Assembly: GCA_021464525.1 (NCBI GenBank)
Contig: JADRCO010000664.1
Location: 1-28,578 of the forward strand
From: Rhizophagus sp. LPA8_4_AMF
Lineage: Eukaryota; Glomeromycota; Glomeromycetes; Glomerales; Glomeraceae
DNA length: 28,578 nt
Direction: 5' to 3'
Shown: positions 1 to 11,005 of the stretch, in pieces
Layout: the number at the start of each line of letters is the position of its first letter
Position numbering within the stretch: position 1 is the first letter of the stretch
The notes under the pieces: model-generated
The model's input: only the letters and a program-made list of their open reading frames with translations
Told to the model about the DNA's origin: nothing
The model's database searches: none
Program-made: the position numbers and the translations under genes

Positions 1-727
1 ATTTTTTTCCTTTTTAGATCAATTAACCAATAGAATTGCAAGAAAAAGTAAGATAAAATTATATATAAAAGTTGAAATTTTTACAGAGATCTTTATTAGA
101 AATAAGCGAATCCTAACACCATATCTATTAAATCAAGAACTTTGAATATAAAGTTAAACATCAATCAGAAGATCAATAAAAAGAAATCTAAAATACTCCC
201 AACCAATAAAACTAAACAATTTGAATCAAAATTAGCAAAAAAGCTTTGTACATAAAATCAAGTCACTAAAAAGTTTCTAAAAAAGCTTAGCCTGGGCTGA
301 ACTTTCTTACCTTTAGCTGGCTTACTAGTTCTAATAATAGATTAGTGAAAAGATAGTTATAATTTAGTTTAAATCTAAACATAAACTTCTGTTTTTTGTT
401 TTTTTATGTAATTTAAATTTTAGTTTTTCTTTTTATTTTATATAATTCTTTTTTTATACTTTTGGTAGAATTTTCTTTTTTTTTTATTTTTTTTACTCCA
501 CAGTATATTTTTTGCAATCCTTAGACTATAGGACTATTTGGCTAAGAGTACCTTTATTTTACACATTGCTTACTCATATAGGTAAAGTAAACTTGATAAT
601 ACATACATAAAATCTTTAAATAGATGACAAATAGTTTATTAGTATATAATAATTTTGTTGAGTAGTGAACTTCTAAGTTAATAAATACATTGTAACATTT
701 AAAAAAATATATATATATAGTGTTTTG
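1..727. other. AT-rich stretch without a recognisable gene
   Basis: I see no open frame of coding character on either strand, only poly-A/T tracts and low-complexity sequence, including T-rich runs around 395-500. It is probably intergenic or decayed repeat DNA. Confidence 0.6.
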
Positions 728-1620
728 AAAGAGTCAGATTAAACTTGGATCATTTGACCTGATTTGTATCTAAAATTTAAATCAAGTTTATCATTATTTA
801 ACATGAATCCTGTATTTAACTTGACTTGTCAGGTTAGGATTTTACCTTTACTTAATCTAGGTTGATTCAGGTTGATTTAGATTTTAATAAGATATTCTAG
901 AATTAAATATGTTTAATGTTACAAGTCTAACTTTATTTATATATAAAATGATTGAAGCTGATAGATTCTTAAATCATATTTTTGATAAAAGTAAATTATC
1001 AATAAAATAAAGTAGAAATGTATTTAAAAATTTTTAAAGAAGATCGAAATCAAGATGTTTACTGTATAATTAGTTATATTATTTGATTTTACTAATTTAT
1101 TAATAAATATATATAATTAAATGAAATAAAGTATTCACACTTAGCAGTAGTATCAAGAGATTTTCTTGCAATTGCAGGTAAAAGATAATTTAACCATTTT
1201 TATTATTGCTAAATATTACCTAATTAATGATTCTAATCAATAAAACAGATCTTTTTCTGAGTCGATTTAATAATAGCAAAAGAAGCAATCTTAAAACAAA
1301 TATAGTTCATATATATATGAGTTTAAAATTATAATGGTATAAAGAAGATTTAATAAGAATTATGTATATTATAATTTTATAATAAAAATTTTAAAAAAAG
1401 TAATATTAAAATCATTTTTTGTAAAGTTATGTGATAATTATAAACAAATTTATTAAAATTTTATTTAACTCAGGTTATCTGAGGGTTAAACTATAATGGG
1501 TCAGATCAGAGGTTAGATTATATAAATATTAATTCAGGTATTTGTACAAGTAGGTTTTTATAATCAGATCAAGTTTAAATATATTCTCAAATCTGATCTG
1601 ATTCAACCCTATATATATAT
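728..1620. repeat. Degenerate repeat remnants with CAGGTT/GATCTGA words
   Basis: Two blocks, roughly 728-870 and 1466-1615, are less AT-rich than their surroundings and share short words such as CAGGTT, TCAGATCA and GGGTT in both orientations. In the second block GGGTCAGATCAGA near 1498 is partly complementary to TCTGATCTGATTCAACCC near 1590, giving an imperfect hairpin. There is no open frame. I read this as an old, diverged non-coding repeat family, but I cannot name it. Confidence 0.35.
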
Positions 1621-1774
1621 GGGATCTTTGCAATAGAAAAGGACAAAACTCAAAAAAAAAGAAAAATAAGTTAATATAAAATCTGAAAAAATTATAACAT
1701 TTGAAATATTTTTGTCATATGAATATAAAATTAATTTTTTTTGGAGTTTCGTTCCTTTCTATTACAAAGTCCTC
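1621..1774. mobile_element. Small foldback (MITE-like) element
   Basis: About 35 bp at the left end (GGGATCTTTGCAATAG then AAAAGGACAAAACTC) is repeated in inverted orientation at the right end, where the reverse complement reads GAGGACTTTGTAATAG then AAAGGAACGAAACTC. The complementarity continues into an A-rich run. Both ends abut ATATAT, which could be a target duplication or chance in this AT-rich sequence. There is no coding capacity. A small non-autonomous DNA transposon is the simplest reading; the superfamily is unknown. Confidence 0.65.
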
Positions 1775-3061
1775 ATATATTGTGTAATTAAAAAAGTATC
1801 ATTTTGAAAATAATATTTTTATATAATTTAAATATTAAAATGCTTTATTATTTGCATTCAATATATTTTTATTGATCTTTTATTGTTCTATTAAAGGTAT
1901 TTGCAAAAAAAAATTTCATTTATTTGCATTTTCTCCTTACAATACTTATAAATATATATTACACAAATTTTAAAGTTTAATCTCAAAATTATTATTATTA
2001 TTATTATTTAATTTTACTATAATATATATGATAATGAACTATTTTTTTTAAAGGGATATATACTTTTATTCTAATAATAAATTGGCTATTTTATATAATT
2101 ATATTAAAATATGATATTTTCTTTACTATAAATAATATTTATAATAAAGATTAATATTTGAAATTTAATTAAGAAACAAAATTGTTTTTTAAGATATAAA
2201 TTTTAGTACTATATATAATAAAACGTTGATATAAAATAATAATGAAAAAAATATTAATAGAATATTTTTTTTTGAAATTTTTGTATTTAATAAAGTAGTA
2301 TTACAAAATTAAAACCTTATGTTTATCAAATAGTAATATTCAATAAACATTAAAATTTTATATTTATTAAACTATAAAAAAATAAATGCTTAATAATATT
2401 AAATTTGATTATTTATTAAGTATTCAAAAATTAAATACTTTTTTAATACTTAAAATTAATACTTATAAATACTTTTTCAATATACTTTATATTTAATAAA
2501 TACTATTAATAAATATTTAATAAGTGCTTTAATAAATATTATAATAAATACAATTAGTTTTAAGTAATAAATGGACTAATTTATAATGTGAATCAATTAT
2601 TAATTTCATGGTAATACAGATAATGCCTAAAATTATCTATCCACTTTTTAATGTGAAAAAATTTACATAGATATAATGTATTGAAGATAAAAATTTAGTT
2701 AAATATAATTATTGTGTTTATATTTAATAATATAAATAATAATTTAATAATAATTTCTATTTCTATTTGCAACAATAACTGCTTTAATTTTGAGATATAT
2801 TAGAAATTTTATTTTTTATAATATTTCAAAAAAATATTTTTTATACATCCCTTATGTACTTTTATTATGAAATTTAATAAGATATAATAAGTATAATATT
2901 GTATAAGTTTTATATATATATATTTTTTTCTGCAATACTGCAATACATTTATAGATTTATTAATATTAAAATAGTTATACAAATATAAAATTGTTAATGA
3001 AATTATACTAATATAATTAACCTATAAACCATCCATTATCTTTAAAGACCCCATATATGCA
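1775..3061. other. AT-rich stretch without a gene; ATT microsatellite
   Basis: No supported coding region. It holds a perfect seven-unit ATT microsatellite at 1988-2008. Between about 2400 and 2560 there are many short TTAATA/TATTAA-type words that can pair with each other, which may be chance in sequence this AT-rich. Confidence 0.6.
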
Positions 3062-3556
3062 CTATTGATTATTCAAGACATCTTTTTCATCTTTATCTTC
3101 TTTCTTTAATCTGCTCTTTATTTGTTTTATTGTAAAATTACCTATCTGCAGGTAAAATTCTCGTATTATATTTTTGGATATTTGTAATTCCATTTTCTTG
3201 TTCAATTTTTTGTAATTTTTCACATCATGATTTTCAAATATACTGTAAGATCTAAATGTTATGTGAAAGGCTTTAATAAATTTTCTTGCTAATAACTATC
3301 CTGCTTTTCTAGATGTAAGTTATTGAAGCTTTATAACAATTATGTTAGAAACTAAGCTTTTTAAAAGTTCAGCTCTATTACAATTTTTAAGCAGTGAAAA
3401 TGCATCATCTTTATATTCAAAAATAAGTTTTTCTAATTCATATTGTATAATATGTATATTTGGTTTAAGTTTTTTGAACTTTATAGATATTTTAGCTTCA
3501 AAATATTTGAATCTTTCTTCTATACCATCATATATTAATAAGTGATTTAAAGCTTC
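3062..3556 (-). pseudogene. Decayed coding fragment of unknown function, two open segments in different frames
   Basis: On the minus strand, 3556-3320 is open for 79 codons without an ATG start and reads as a charged, helix-like peptide (it includes IYDGIEERFKYFEAK and FEYKDDAFSLLKNCNR). About 25 bp further on a second frame opens and runs about 77 codons to a TAG at 3064-3062, including ARKFIKAFHITFRSYSIFEN and a lysine/aspartate-rich end (KSRLKKEDKDEKD). Together they look like one protein broken by a frameshift, or two exons whose splice sites I could not find. The composition is less skewed to phenylalanine, isoleucine and asparagine than random translation of this DNA. I recognise no family; transposon origin is possible. 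Confidence 0.35.
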
Positions 3557-4180
3557 TTATTTTTGCTGGCACTATTTAAGTTTTATAAAATAGTATTATT
3601 TATAATTATGGCTATATACAAATATAAATACCATATAGAATTTTAATTTTACACAGTTTAAAATTTAAAAATTATGTATTTTAATATTTAGTAATTGGAT
3701 TTTTGTGATTTTAAATTCATTATATTTGTCTTATTGAGAGGATTCGAATGATAATAATTTTGTATTTGTGGGATAGACAGATAGTTATATAATATATAAT
3801 TATACTTTAAATTATCTAAACATTAAGTTTAGGTATTCTCTATAATATCTTTTATTCTAGTGATTGGATTTTCATATTTTGTAGTTTATTAGATTCATCT
3901 TAAAATGATGGTAAATTTATAATGATCTAATTAATATTGATCAAATTATAATATTTTTAAATTTATTAATAAATGATTTCATACTTCCAAAAAATTCTAA
4001 AATGAAATAAAGTAATTGAAGTGTAAAATTTGTTTACTATCATTATCAATACAAAATTATATATGTTTTATATTGTATCATTATATAATGATTTGCATCA
4101 TTTTGGCAAAACAAAGTAGTCAGATAATTTTGAGCACCATCTATAACTTCTAAATCAGTATTTTGGAAGGCAATAAAAGT
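3557..4180. other. AT-rich stretch without a gene
   Basis: No supported gene. If the hAT copy downstream was once full length, its N-terminal coding part and left end should lie here or further left, but I could not recognise either. Confidence 0.5.
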
Positions 4181-4189
4181 TAAAAAAAA

Positions 4190-5893
4190 TGGTATACTGG
4201 TAATTTTATTGCAGAACAGTTTGATATTGTAATTAATAAAATTGGAATTGATAAAGTGTCTGTAGTTTTAATAAATAACATATCAAACATAAAAGTTGTA
4301 CATAATATATTTAAATTAAAATATCCAAATATTAATTTTAATAAATTTAATTATATAAATTTTTCTAATCATTATTTATTATAGGATGTTTCGCATATAA
4401 TATTAATTTTTTAATAAAAAATATAATTGGAGTACCATAATACCATGATATGCAAATATTATTATCTCTATAAAAAAAAATAAAGTTTTTAAAAATTATC
4501 TTATAGTAAGTATGTGTCTAACTCAATTGCAAAAAAAAAAAACTGGAAAAAGAAATTAGACTCCAATTATTCAGTAATACAAATTGGGATTTACATCATG
4601 CTTGCTTATTATCATTTGTATAAAGTATAAAAGCTTTACAGATATTTAAAAATTTTAACTTTAATTATAAATAAAATATTTAATTTTATATATAAATTAG
4701 TAATCATAATTTACTAGATCATTATTTTTAAAGAATTAGTTCAAAGATCTTTAGAATAATCATTTGCTTTCAAATTAGTTGATACAACTACTTTCTGGTC
4801 TGAAGTTAATAATTATGTGAATTTTTAAATCATTTTGCTATTATGTATAAAACTTTTAAAAGTGATCAACCAAACTTATCTTTAATATTTACAGGTATTA
4901 TTTAATTATTAAAGTATTTTTGGCAATTTGCATCTATATAAGCTTTATATTTAACTTACTTTTTCTGGTACAAAGTTTTTCAATTCTTAGTAGAACCATT
5001 TTAGCAAATAGTATTCCAAATTAAAAATAAAGCATATTAAGAATTTACTAAATGATAGAATAAATTGTATGATTCTACCATTATATTGCCATATTATTTT
5101 GATCTCAGATACTGTGAAAAATTTCTTTCACAAAATCATATTATAATATCATATATTTTAAAAGAAATATCTAAACTTGTTAATGCAAAATTTTGTGAAT
5201 AATTAACTCAAGAATTATTCCAGTATTATAATAAATTAAAACCATTTGGATGTGAGCATTTATGGTTTGATGAAGCAGTTGAAGATCCTAATATTTGGTG
5301 GGCAGTTTTGCCAACAGAAACACCAGTTATAGGTGGTATAGCAAGTAAATTAATGTCAATTCCTGCTTCTTCTGCTGCAGCTGAAAGAAATTGGTCTTAT
5401 TTTGGTTTTATTCATAATTTTAAAAGAAACAGATTGACTTATAAGCATGTTTTTTAAACTAGTATCAGTTTATTTATATTATAAAACATTAAACCCTAAA
5501 TAATTCACCAAGATATGCAAAATGAAATAGATGAAAATTTTATTGTAATAAGGTCAGATGAAGGAGATGAAACAGATGATAATAAATAAATAAATGTAAC
5601 TTTTAAATACTTTATAATTTACTATTAAATCTTAGAATATATAAATACATATATATATTTTTTTTAACTAGAAACAATTATTTCTAAATATTCCATATAT
5701 ATTGCAAAATTATTCACAATATGGATAGGTATAATTACATGAAAAGAATGTTCACCATTGTATTTTTTTATATAAGTTAACAAATTATCTTTATATTGAA
5801 AACTGTATATACTGTAGTGACAATAGTGAAAATTAAATAATATATACCCGGTATATACCCGAAATATATATAACATGTTATTTACCATCCCTA
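4190..5893 (+). pseudogene. hAT-superfamily transposase, heavily degraded
   Basis: Fragments of a hAT transposase appear in order on the plus strand. 4190-4360 reads WYTGNFIAEQFDIVINKIGI followed by DKVSVVLINNISN, matching the RNase H-like core segment that normally reads roughly IDKISAVVTDNAS. The usual catalytic-region aspartate of the TDN motif is replaced (INN). A GCFAYNINFLIK piece at about 4385 corresponds to the following cysteine/histidine segment. 4755-4810 contains FKLVDTTTFWSEVNNYV. 5220-5456 encodes the C-terminal hAT dimerisation domain, with LMSIPASSAAAERNWSYFGF as the hallmark, ending in TAA; a short acidic tail frame follows to about 5589. Stops and frameshifts separate the pieces. 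The 3' flank contains repeated GGTATATACCCG and ends in ATTTACCATCCCTA (5880-5893), whose complement TAGGGATGGTAAAT resembles a hAT terminal repeat. No matching left end was found. Confidence 0.85.
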
Positions 5894-6446
5894 CTCCCTA
5901 GTAGGTAGTTTAATTGGCATATCGAAATATATTATTTTACTTTAATAGCAAACTGCGAGAAAAATTTTTTTTTTACGATATTTTAATAGTGAAACTATAC
6001 ATTTTACAATATTTTAATAACAAACAATATTATTTTATAAATTTTTAACAATTACTACCAAATTAACAAAATATTGTGAGCACCAACTAGCAACCGGCTA
6101 GTTTTATAAATGCTAATTAACAAATACATTCCTTTTTGTAAAAAGTTTTTACATTATTTTTCTTTTTTAAATTAAAGTTTAATATTAAATGCAAGGGTAA
6201 AGAATTAATTCCCGGTGGTTAAAAGTTGGTAAACATAATTCCTAAGTCTTAATTTAACAAGCACGTGTTCAAATTTATAACCCGTATCATGTGTAATATA
6301 TATAACGGATTTACGAATGAAGTCCGAGGGGTAAACAAAGATTCGGTTTTTATTAAACGAATTTCTAAGGAATTTATTTAACAGTAGAAAAAACTTAATT
6401 TTTACGTAATAGTAATATAAAGAAATTAACTCAACAGATCATAAAA
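5894..6446. other. Intergenic stretch between the hAT remnant and the SRA gene
   Basis: No coding region seen. It includes a small perfect hairpin, AACTAGC-AACCG-GCTAGTT, near 6086-6104. It also contains the 3' flank of the SRA-domain gene. Confidence 0.55.
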
Positions 6447-7795
6447 TTATTCTTCACTTTCTTCATTACAGTTATCATCCTCACTGTCGCTCCAGCTCTT
6501 TTCACAAGTTCCTAATGGAAGTTGACCTGCCATTCTCTTAAATGCATATTTAAAAACTTTGAATCCTGCTAACCCAGTTTCTTCCCACCATTTTTCAACG
6601 GTATATAAACCATCATACCGATAACCTTCTTTAGGTGCAAATTCGTTATCTAATTTATATCCTCTATACAATAATCGTATTTAAAAGAAAAGATATAAAG
6701 GTTTAAAAATTAAAATTGTAAGCTGCATGAAACTTATTTTATTAATTTAATACACTACCTAATTACTCGTACTGGTTTATTAGTTTCACATGAAATTTTA
6801 AGGGCCAAGTTTCCAGCAGTTAAAGTTTGATCCTTTGTCTATTAATAATAAATAAATTAAAATAGTTAATTAACAAATTAGCAATCTAGTATATTAACCT
6901 GAGGTCCTGTCCTCAAATTCTTTGGATTGTTCTTCGTTCCCTTTAAATCTCTGCCACCAGAACCAGTATAGGTGAACGCTTCTCCTATGTATCATTCATT
7001 TAATTGATTAAGAATTAAATTAAATAAAATTAAAAAAATTCTGGTGGTTTGATTTACCCCAATCAACATCATCTTCGTATCCCTAACAAAATCAATATAT
7101 AATTATTAATTATTGATTATAAAGCTCCACATATGAGAAGAATACATACTCCCGATAAAGCAACGCTATAAGCTCCTTCACTTTCATCAAATGCGATCCC
7201 AGCCACGGTTGGTCTGATTTACATAAAGATGTTATTAAAGTCAAAGTAATCAAAATTATTGTAGTGATGCTTACGCGTGAACTCCTTGATGACTACATTC
7301 CATACGAGTTGCCCACCAAGCTCCAACTTCTACACCAGGAATTTCGCCAAATCGTTTTGGATTAGGACGATACTTTCTCCAATCAAGGTCCTTTTTGGAA
7401 GTATATGAATTACGTTCTCTTTCAACGACTTCTTCAAAACTTTTAGCGGGCTATTAGATAATGATCATTAATGTCTGTTCTAAATTGAATCAATTTTTAA
7501 TAAATTTATTTTTTACCAGTTTAGCTAACCGCGATGATCTTCTTACTAAATATTCCTCTTCCCCACGTGATATCGAATCATCACCAGTTTCTGAACTTGT
7601 ACTTTTAATACGTTTAGTATCCTTATTCTCATTAGTATTTACAGTTCTACGTTTATTAGATTTTGGTTTACTAGTTTTTTTCATATAACCTTCTGCAGGT
7701 GAAAAGATAGGTGGTCTTTCTAAACCTAGTTCACGTAAAATTTGTTTATTAGATTCAATGTTTTTTAAACGTTTTATTTCGTATTCGTTTAACAT
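6447..7795 (-). CDS. SRA/YDG-domain protein (5-methylcytosine-binding)
   Basis: Seven exons join cleanly (7795-7517, 7450-7275, 7213-7150, 7082-7058, 6984-6899, 6838-6759, 6663-6447) to give 308 residues. Residues 1-95 are a basic, probably disordered leader with an RRSSRLAKL motif. Residues about 126-285 are a complete SRA domain: FGEIPGVEVG, GAYSVALSGGYEDDVDWG, FTYTGSGGRDL and the YRYDGLY signature at 251-257. The tail is strongly acidic. SRA domains flip 5-methylcytosine out of DNA (UHRF1, plant SUVH, some restriction systems). By alignment with human UHRF1 the pocket residues Y466, D469 and Y478 are kept (Y175, D178, Y187) and thumb V446 is V155, but the NKR finger is TKN here (198-200). 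There is no RING, Tudor, PHD or SET domain, so it looks like a stand-alone nuclear reader. The start is the only in-frame ATG before the basic leader. Confidence 0.93.
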
Positions 7796-8157
7796 CCTGA
7801 ACGGGATTAAAAAAAATATTGTTGAAAGTGGATACTGGATAGAATCATTCTTATAAGTTGCGATAAAAAACGTGTAAATTTTCTAAATCAGTGATTTACT
7901 TTACATATTTAGCTATTTAATTTATGGGATAAAAAAAGATCTTTAAAAAGCCGAATAATTCTTAAAATAAATCCCAGGTTTTAAATTTTTTGTTATTCAA
8001 TCGATTTTAAGCAAATTAAAAAAAATTTCCGTGTAATGATAACTGTTAGCATTATAACAATTTCGAATCTAAAATATTTTTAACAGAAATTTTTAATAAA
8101 AATGTTTTCAACCACTAATTATTAGTATAGATTCTTTATAATTGGAAATAACATTTA
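7796..8157. other. Intergenic region between POT1 and the SRA gene
   Basis: This 362-bp gap follows the POT1 stop and precedes the SRA start; both genes are on the minus strand, so it must hold the SRA promoter and the POT1 3' end. It is AT-rich with no motif I would call. Confidence 0.5.
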
Positions 8158-10460
8158 TTAGTCCTCTAATATGGTATCAAACATTTTGTATATCCTTATA
8201 AAGTTATTGCATTCATCTTCCACCTCATAAGACATTACACAAAAATCTATTAAAGGCCCACAACTTGCTTGACTCTTTAAGACATTACCCAACAGTCTGT
8301 GCATTCGATCCTTTAACCTTTGAAGAACCATTGGGTTCTTATAAAGACTTAAAATAAAATAGAATTATTAAATAATTTAAATTAATTTAAATACATAAGT
8401 AGAAATAAAACGTACTTTACTGGAGGCAATCCGTCCAAAAAGGTATTCTAAACCGAAAATTTGTTAAAAATAGACAATTTAACATGCAAATGCAAAATAG
8501 ATAAATTGTATTCATTTACCGCATCTTCGTTTGTTATTAATACCGGAAGAGTTCCCGCACCAAGCTCATCCTCAAATAATAAACCAAAGTCGTATTTAAA
8601 TACTTTTAACCTCTTGAAACATTGCGAACAATTTTCGTACTCTGCAAAATTCATTCTGAGATAAGGAACGTATACTTAAATTTAGTAAATATTTAGATAT
8701 ATAAGGTGACATGTTCATGCTTTTCTTACATTTTATTGCATCTATGGCAGTATGGTCGAGAAAAGTCTTCAAAATTGGAGGGAATAACAGAGATTACACG
8801 ACCACGAGTTCGAAACAAACCTACAGGCTAAACAAGTAAAAAAAAAATTATTATATAACCTAATTAAAGATTAACCTAAACAGAATCATCAGTTTATACC
8901 AACCTCCAGACAATCTTTTATATCATCTATGTCCGTAAGTTTAATATTACCATTGCATTTGATTCCTAAATTATTTAATAAGTCGAAAGCATAAATTTCT
9001 AATTTTAGAATAAATACTGTGATAACATTTGTTTAAATATATACTCGTTATTGATTGTTCCGTTGTGTCAGATTCAAGATCAGGGGAAGAATCTCTTTCG
9101 TGATATTCTAAAGAATTCTGATGCTCTTCATAATATACATTCCTTCGACTGTCATAGTTAATAAAATGTATCAAATTGTTAGATAATGTAAATATCTACT
9201 AGATTTATGTTACATACCGAATAAGCTTGGCAATTTCAACATCATTTTTGTCCAATACAATAATTTTTTTTCTTCTGAGTTCTCTATCACCATGTAAAGC
9301 GGCCACTAGATCACCATTCGTATTAATTTTCGCATGCAGATTTTGCAACAGAACAAATGTTCCGATCTGAAGATCTTCACCATCTTCAGCATGTTCATCC
9401 CATAATGTGATTTGCAAGATGCTTTCACTAGAAAGGCCATAATGAGTGCTCGTCCTATATTCTCGATTGCCAAGAAGTTTGTTCTCGGTGAAATCGGTAA
9501 CATAAAGATCCACGGCGTTCTCTGTAGGATAGACCATTACAATCTGGTCAAAAAAAAAACACGGTAAACAACAATTAGCAAATTACAAAAAGCAAAAGTA
9601 ATAAGAAATAAAAATTACCTCGGCAATTAAATCGAAAAATATATGAGGAGAAAGTTCCTCAATTCTTCTCCTTTGTCTAGACGAGGTTATGGAAGTATAA
9701 TTTCCGACTTTTGGATTCGATAACGATGCACACCATCGTCTCAGATAATTAGCATACGCCATAATTTCTTTAGCATGCTGTCGCATGTCAAAAGGAAATT
9801 GCTGATTTTGGTTTGCAACATCACATATAACTTTAAACGTGGATTCTTCTTTCGTCGCCACGAGTTGCGTGGTTTCGTGAAATGTATTAATCTATTAAAT
9901 CCAAAATTGATTAAAATAACACATAGATGATTAAACAATTTACTTAAAAAATTTTACCCTTAGATGTTTTCCTATAAAAATACTACCAACGCTTAAGTCT
10001 GGCAAATGTTCTTTTCGGGATCGGAATATATTAACGGATATTCCTTTAACATTATTAGGTATTGATGGGTCAACCAGTATAAGAGAACACGTATAATCTA
10101 TTAACGAAATAAAATTTTAATTGTATGTTTCAAATGAAATACTTTATTCGCGTGCTATACCTGTTCCACTCGATTTTCTATTCGGGGTGTAAGAGACGAC
10201 TACACCCACGACGTTAACTAGAGCTCCAGGTAATCGAGCTTTTTGGAGTAATATAAAACCATTAACAGGAGAATGTTCTGAGGTCTATTTATAACATTTA
10301 ATGTAAAAACTAAAGTACATGAAATATATACTAATTTATGAATTATGTACATTTAAAAGCATACCAAACTAACGTTAACATTCTCGTCTGTTAAAGTTTC
10401 TGGAACCTCTTCATCTGAATGTTGTCCTGATTCCGAACCTGAACTTGAGATAGAGCTCAT
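8158..10460 (-). CDS. pot1: Protection of telomeres protein 1 (telomeric single-strand DNA-binding)
   Basis: Eleven exons join in frame (10460-10365, 10284-10161, 10097-9958, 9891-9619, 9543-9218, 9148-9045, 8998-8904, 8827-8730, 8655-8520, 8447-8416, 8347-8158) to give 537 residues, close to the size of fission-yeast Pot1. After a serine/glutamate-rich start, residues about 38-170 form the first OB fold of the Telo_bind family (NGFILLQKARLPGALVNVVG, then DYTCSLILVDPS). A second OB-like region begins about 205 (IVMVYPTENAVDLYVTDFTE). An acidic linker follows at about 320-350. The C-terminal part carries C413-x2-C416 and C428-x2-C431, a likely zinc site like the four-cysteine site of the POT1 C-terminal fold. 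POT1 caps the 3' G-strand overhang and works with the TPP1-type shelterin partner. Exon 7's acceptor was chosen because the other two phases hit stops. Two ACGCGT boxes lie upstream. Confidence 0.93.
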
Positions 10461-10502
10461 TTTATTTCAACGTTCTGAAATAGCTTTAAAAAAAAAACAA
10501 AA

Positions 10503-10661
10503 GCGCGAATTTATTTTAATCAAACGCGTCAACCTGGTTGTAGTATTAATTGCAAATATATCGTTCTTGATTCATCAGATGTGGGCGCAGGCGTATGTAT
10601 TATAGGATTATAGGTCACGTTAGGATATCATGTCTAGGTATCTACCGACCGTTCAACGCGT
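10503..10661. promoter_or_regulatory. Candidate cell-cycle promoter elements upstream of POT1
   Basis: ACGCGT, the MluI cell-cycle box bound by MBF in yeasts, occurs at 10524-10529 and 10656-10661, i.e. 64 and 196 bp upstream of the POT1 start. GCGCGAAT at 10503-10510 (complement ATTCGCGC) resembles an E2F/SBF-type core. CG-rich hexamers should be rare in DNA this AT-rich, so two in 140 bp is suggestive. The same interval is the divergent promoter of the ATPase-like gene. Function is inferred only from the motifs. Confidence 0.45.
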
Positions 10662-10922
10662 CTAGCGAAATTATAAATTTATCACCATTGAATTTATAGC
10701 TTTTATCACTTTAATAAAATGTTGACAGAATAAAAAACGTAGAAGGAAATTTCGAATGTATTTATTATAATTTTGGGATAATAATTGACTTAATAATCTT
10801 AATAATATTACTATTCAGCAAGAAAAAAGTTTTTCACATATCAGTAAAAGGGGCATAAACTTTGAAAATTTGGCGTTGGACTATTTACTTTTTTTGTAGT
10901 TTCCGTTAACCAAATTTGGATA

Positions 10923-11000
10923 ATGAAAAAAAGAATTTTTCCGAGGGGTCACAAAAGTATAAAACGGAAATCATTTTATTTTCCTTTACAAAATATTTAG
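10923..11000 (+). other. Possible upstream ORF before the HerA-like gene
   Basis: An ATG opens a 25-codon frame that ends with TAG five bases before the ATG chosen for the main gene. If transcription starts upstream of 10923, this uORF would precede the main start and could dampen its translation. The transcript start is unknown, and the TTTAG before 11001 could alternatively be a splice acceptor that removes it. Confidence 0.35.
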
Positions 11001-11005
11001 GTGAA

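Noticed and set aside
5664..5888. Minus-strand ORF over the hAT 3' end
   Set aside because: Its sequence is explained by the non-coding right end of the hAT element with TATATACCCG repeats, and the peptide has no protein-like features.
7461..7688. Plus-strand ORF antisense to SRA exon 1
   Set aside because: It is a shadow of the basic N-terminal exon of the SRA gene, whose seven exons join cleanly.
10916..11005. Extension of the HerA-like protein to 10916
   Set aside because: The upstream frame begins with TTG, not ATG, and eukaryotic initiation there is unlikely; the first in-frame ATG is 11006.
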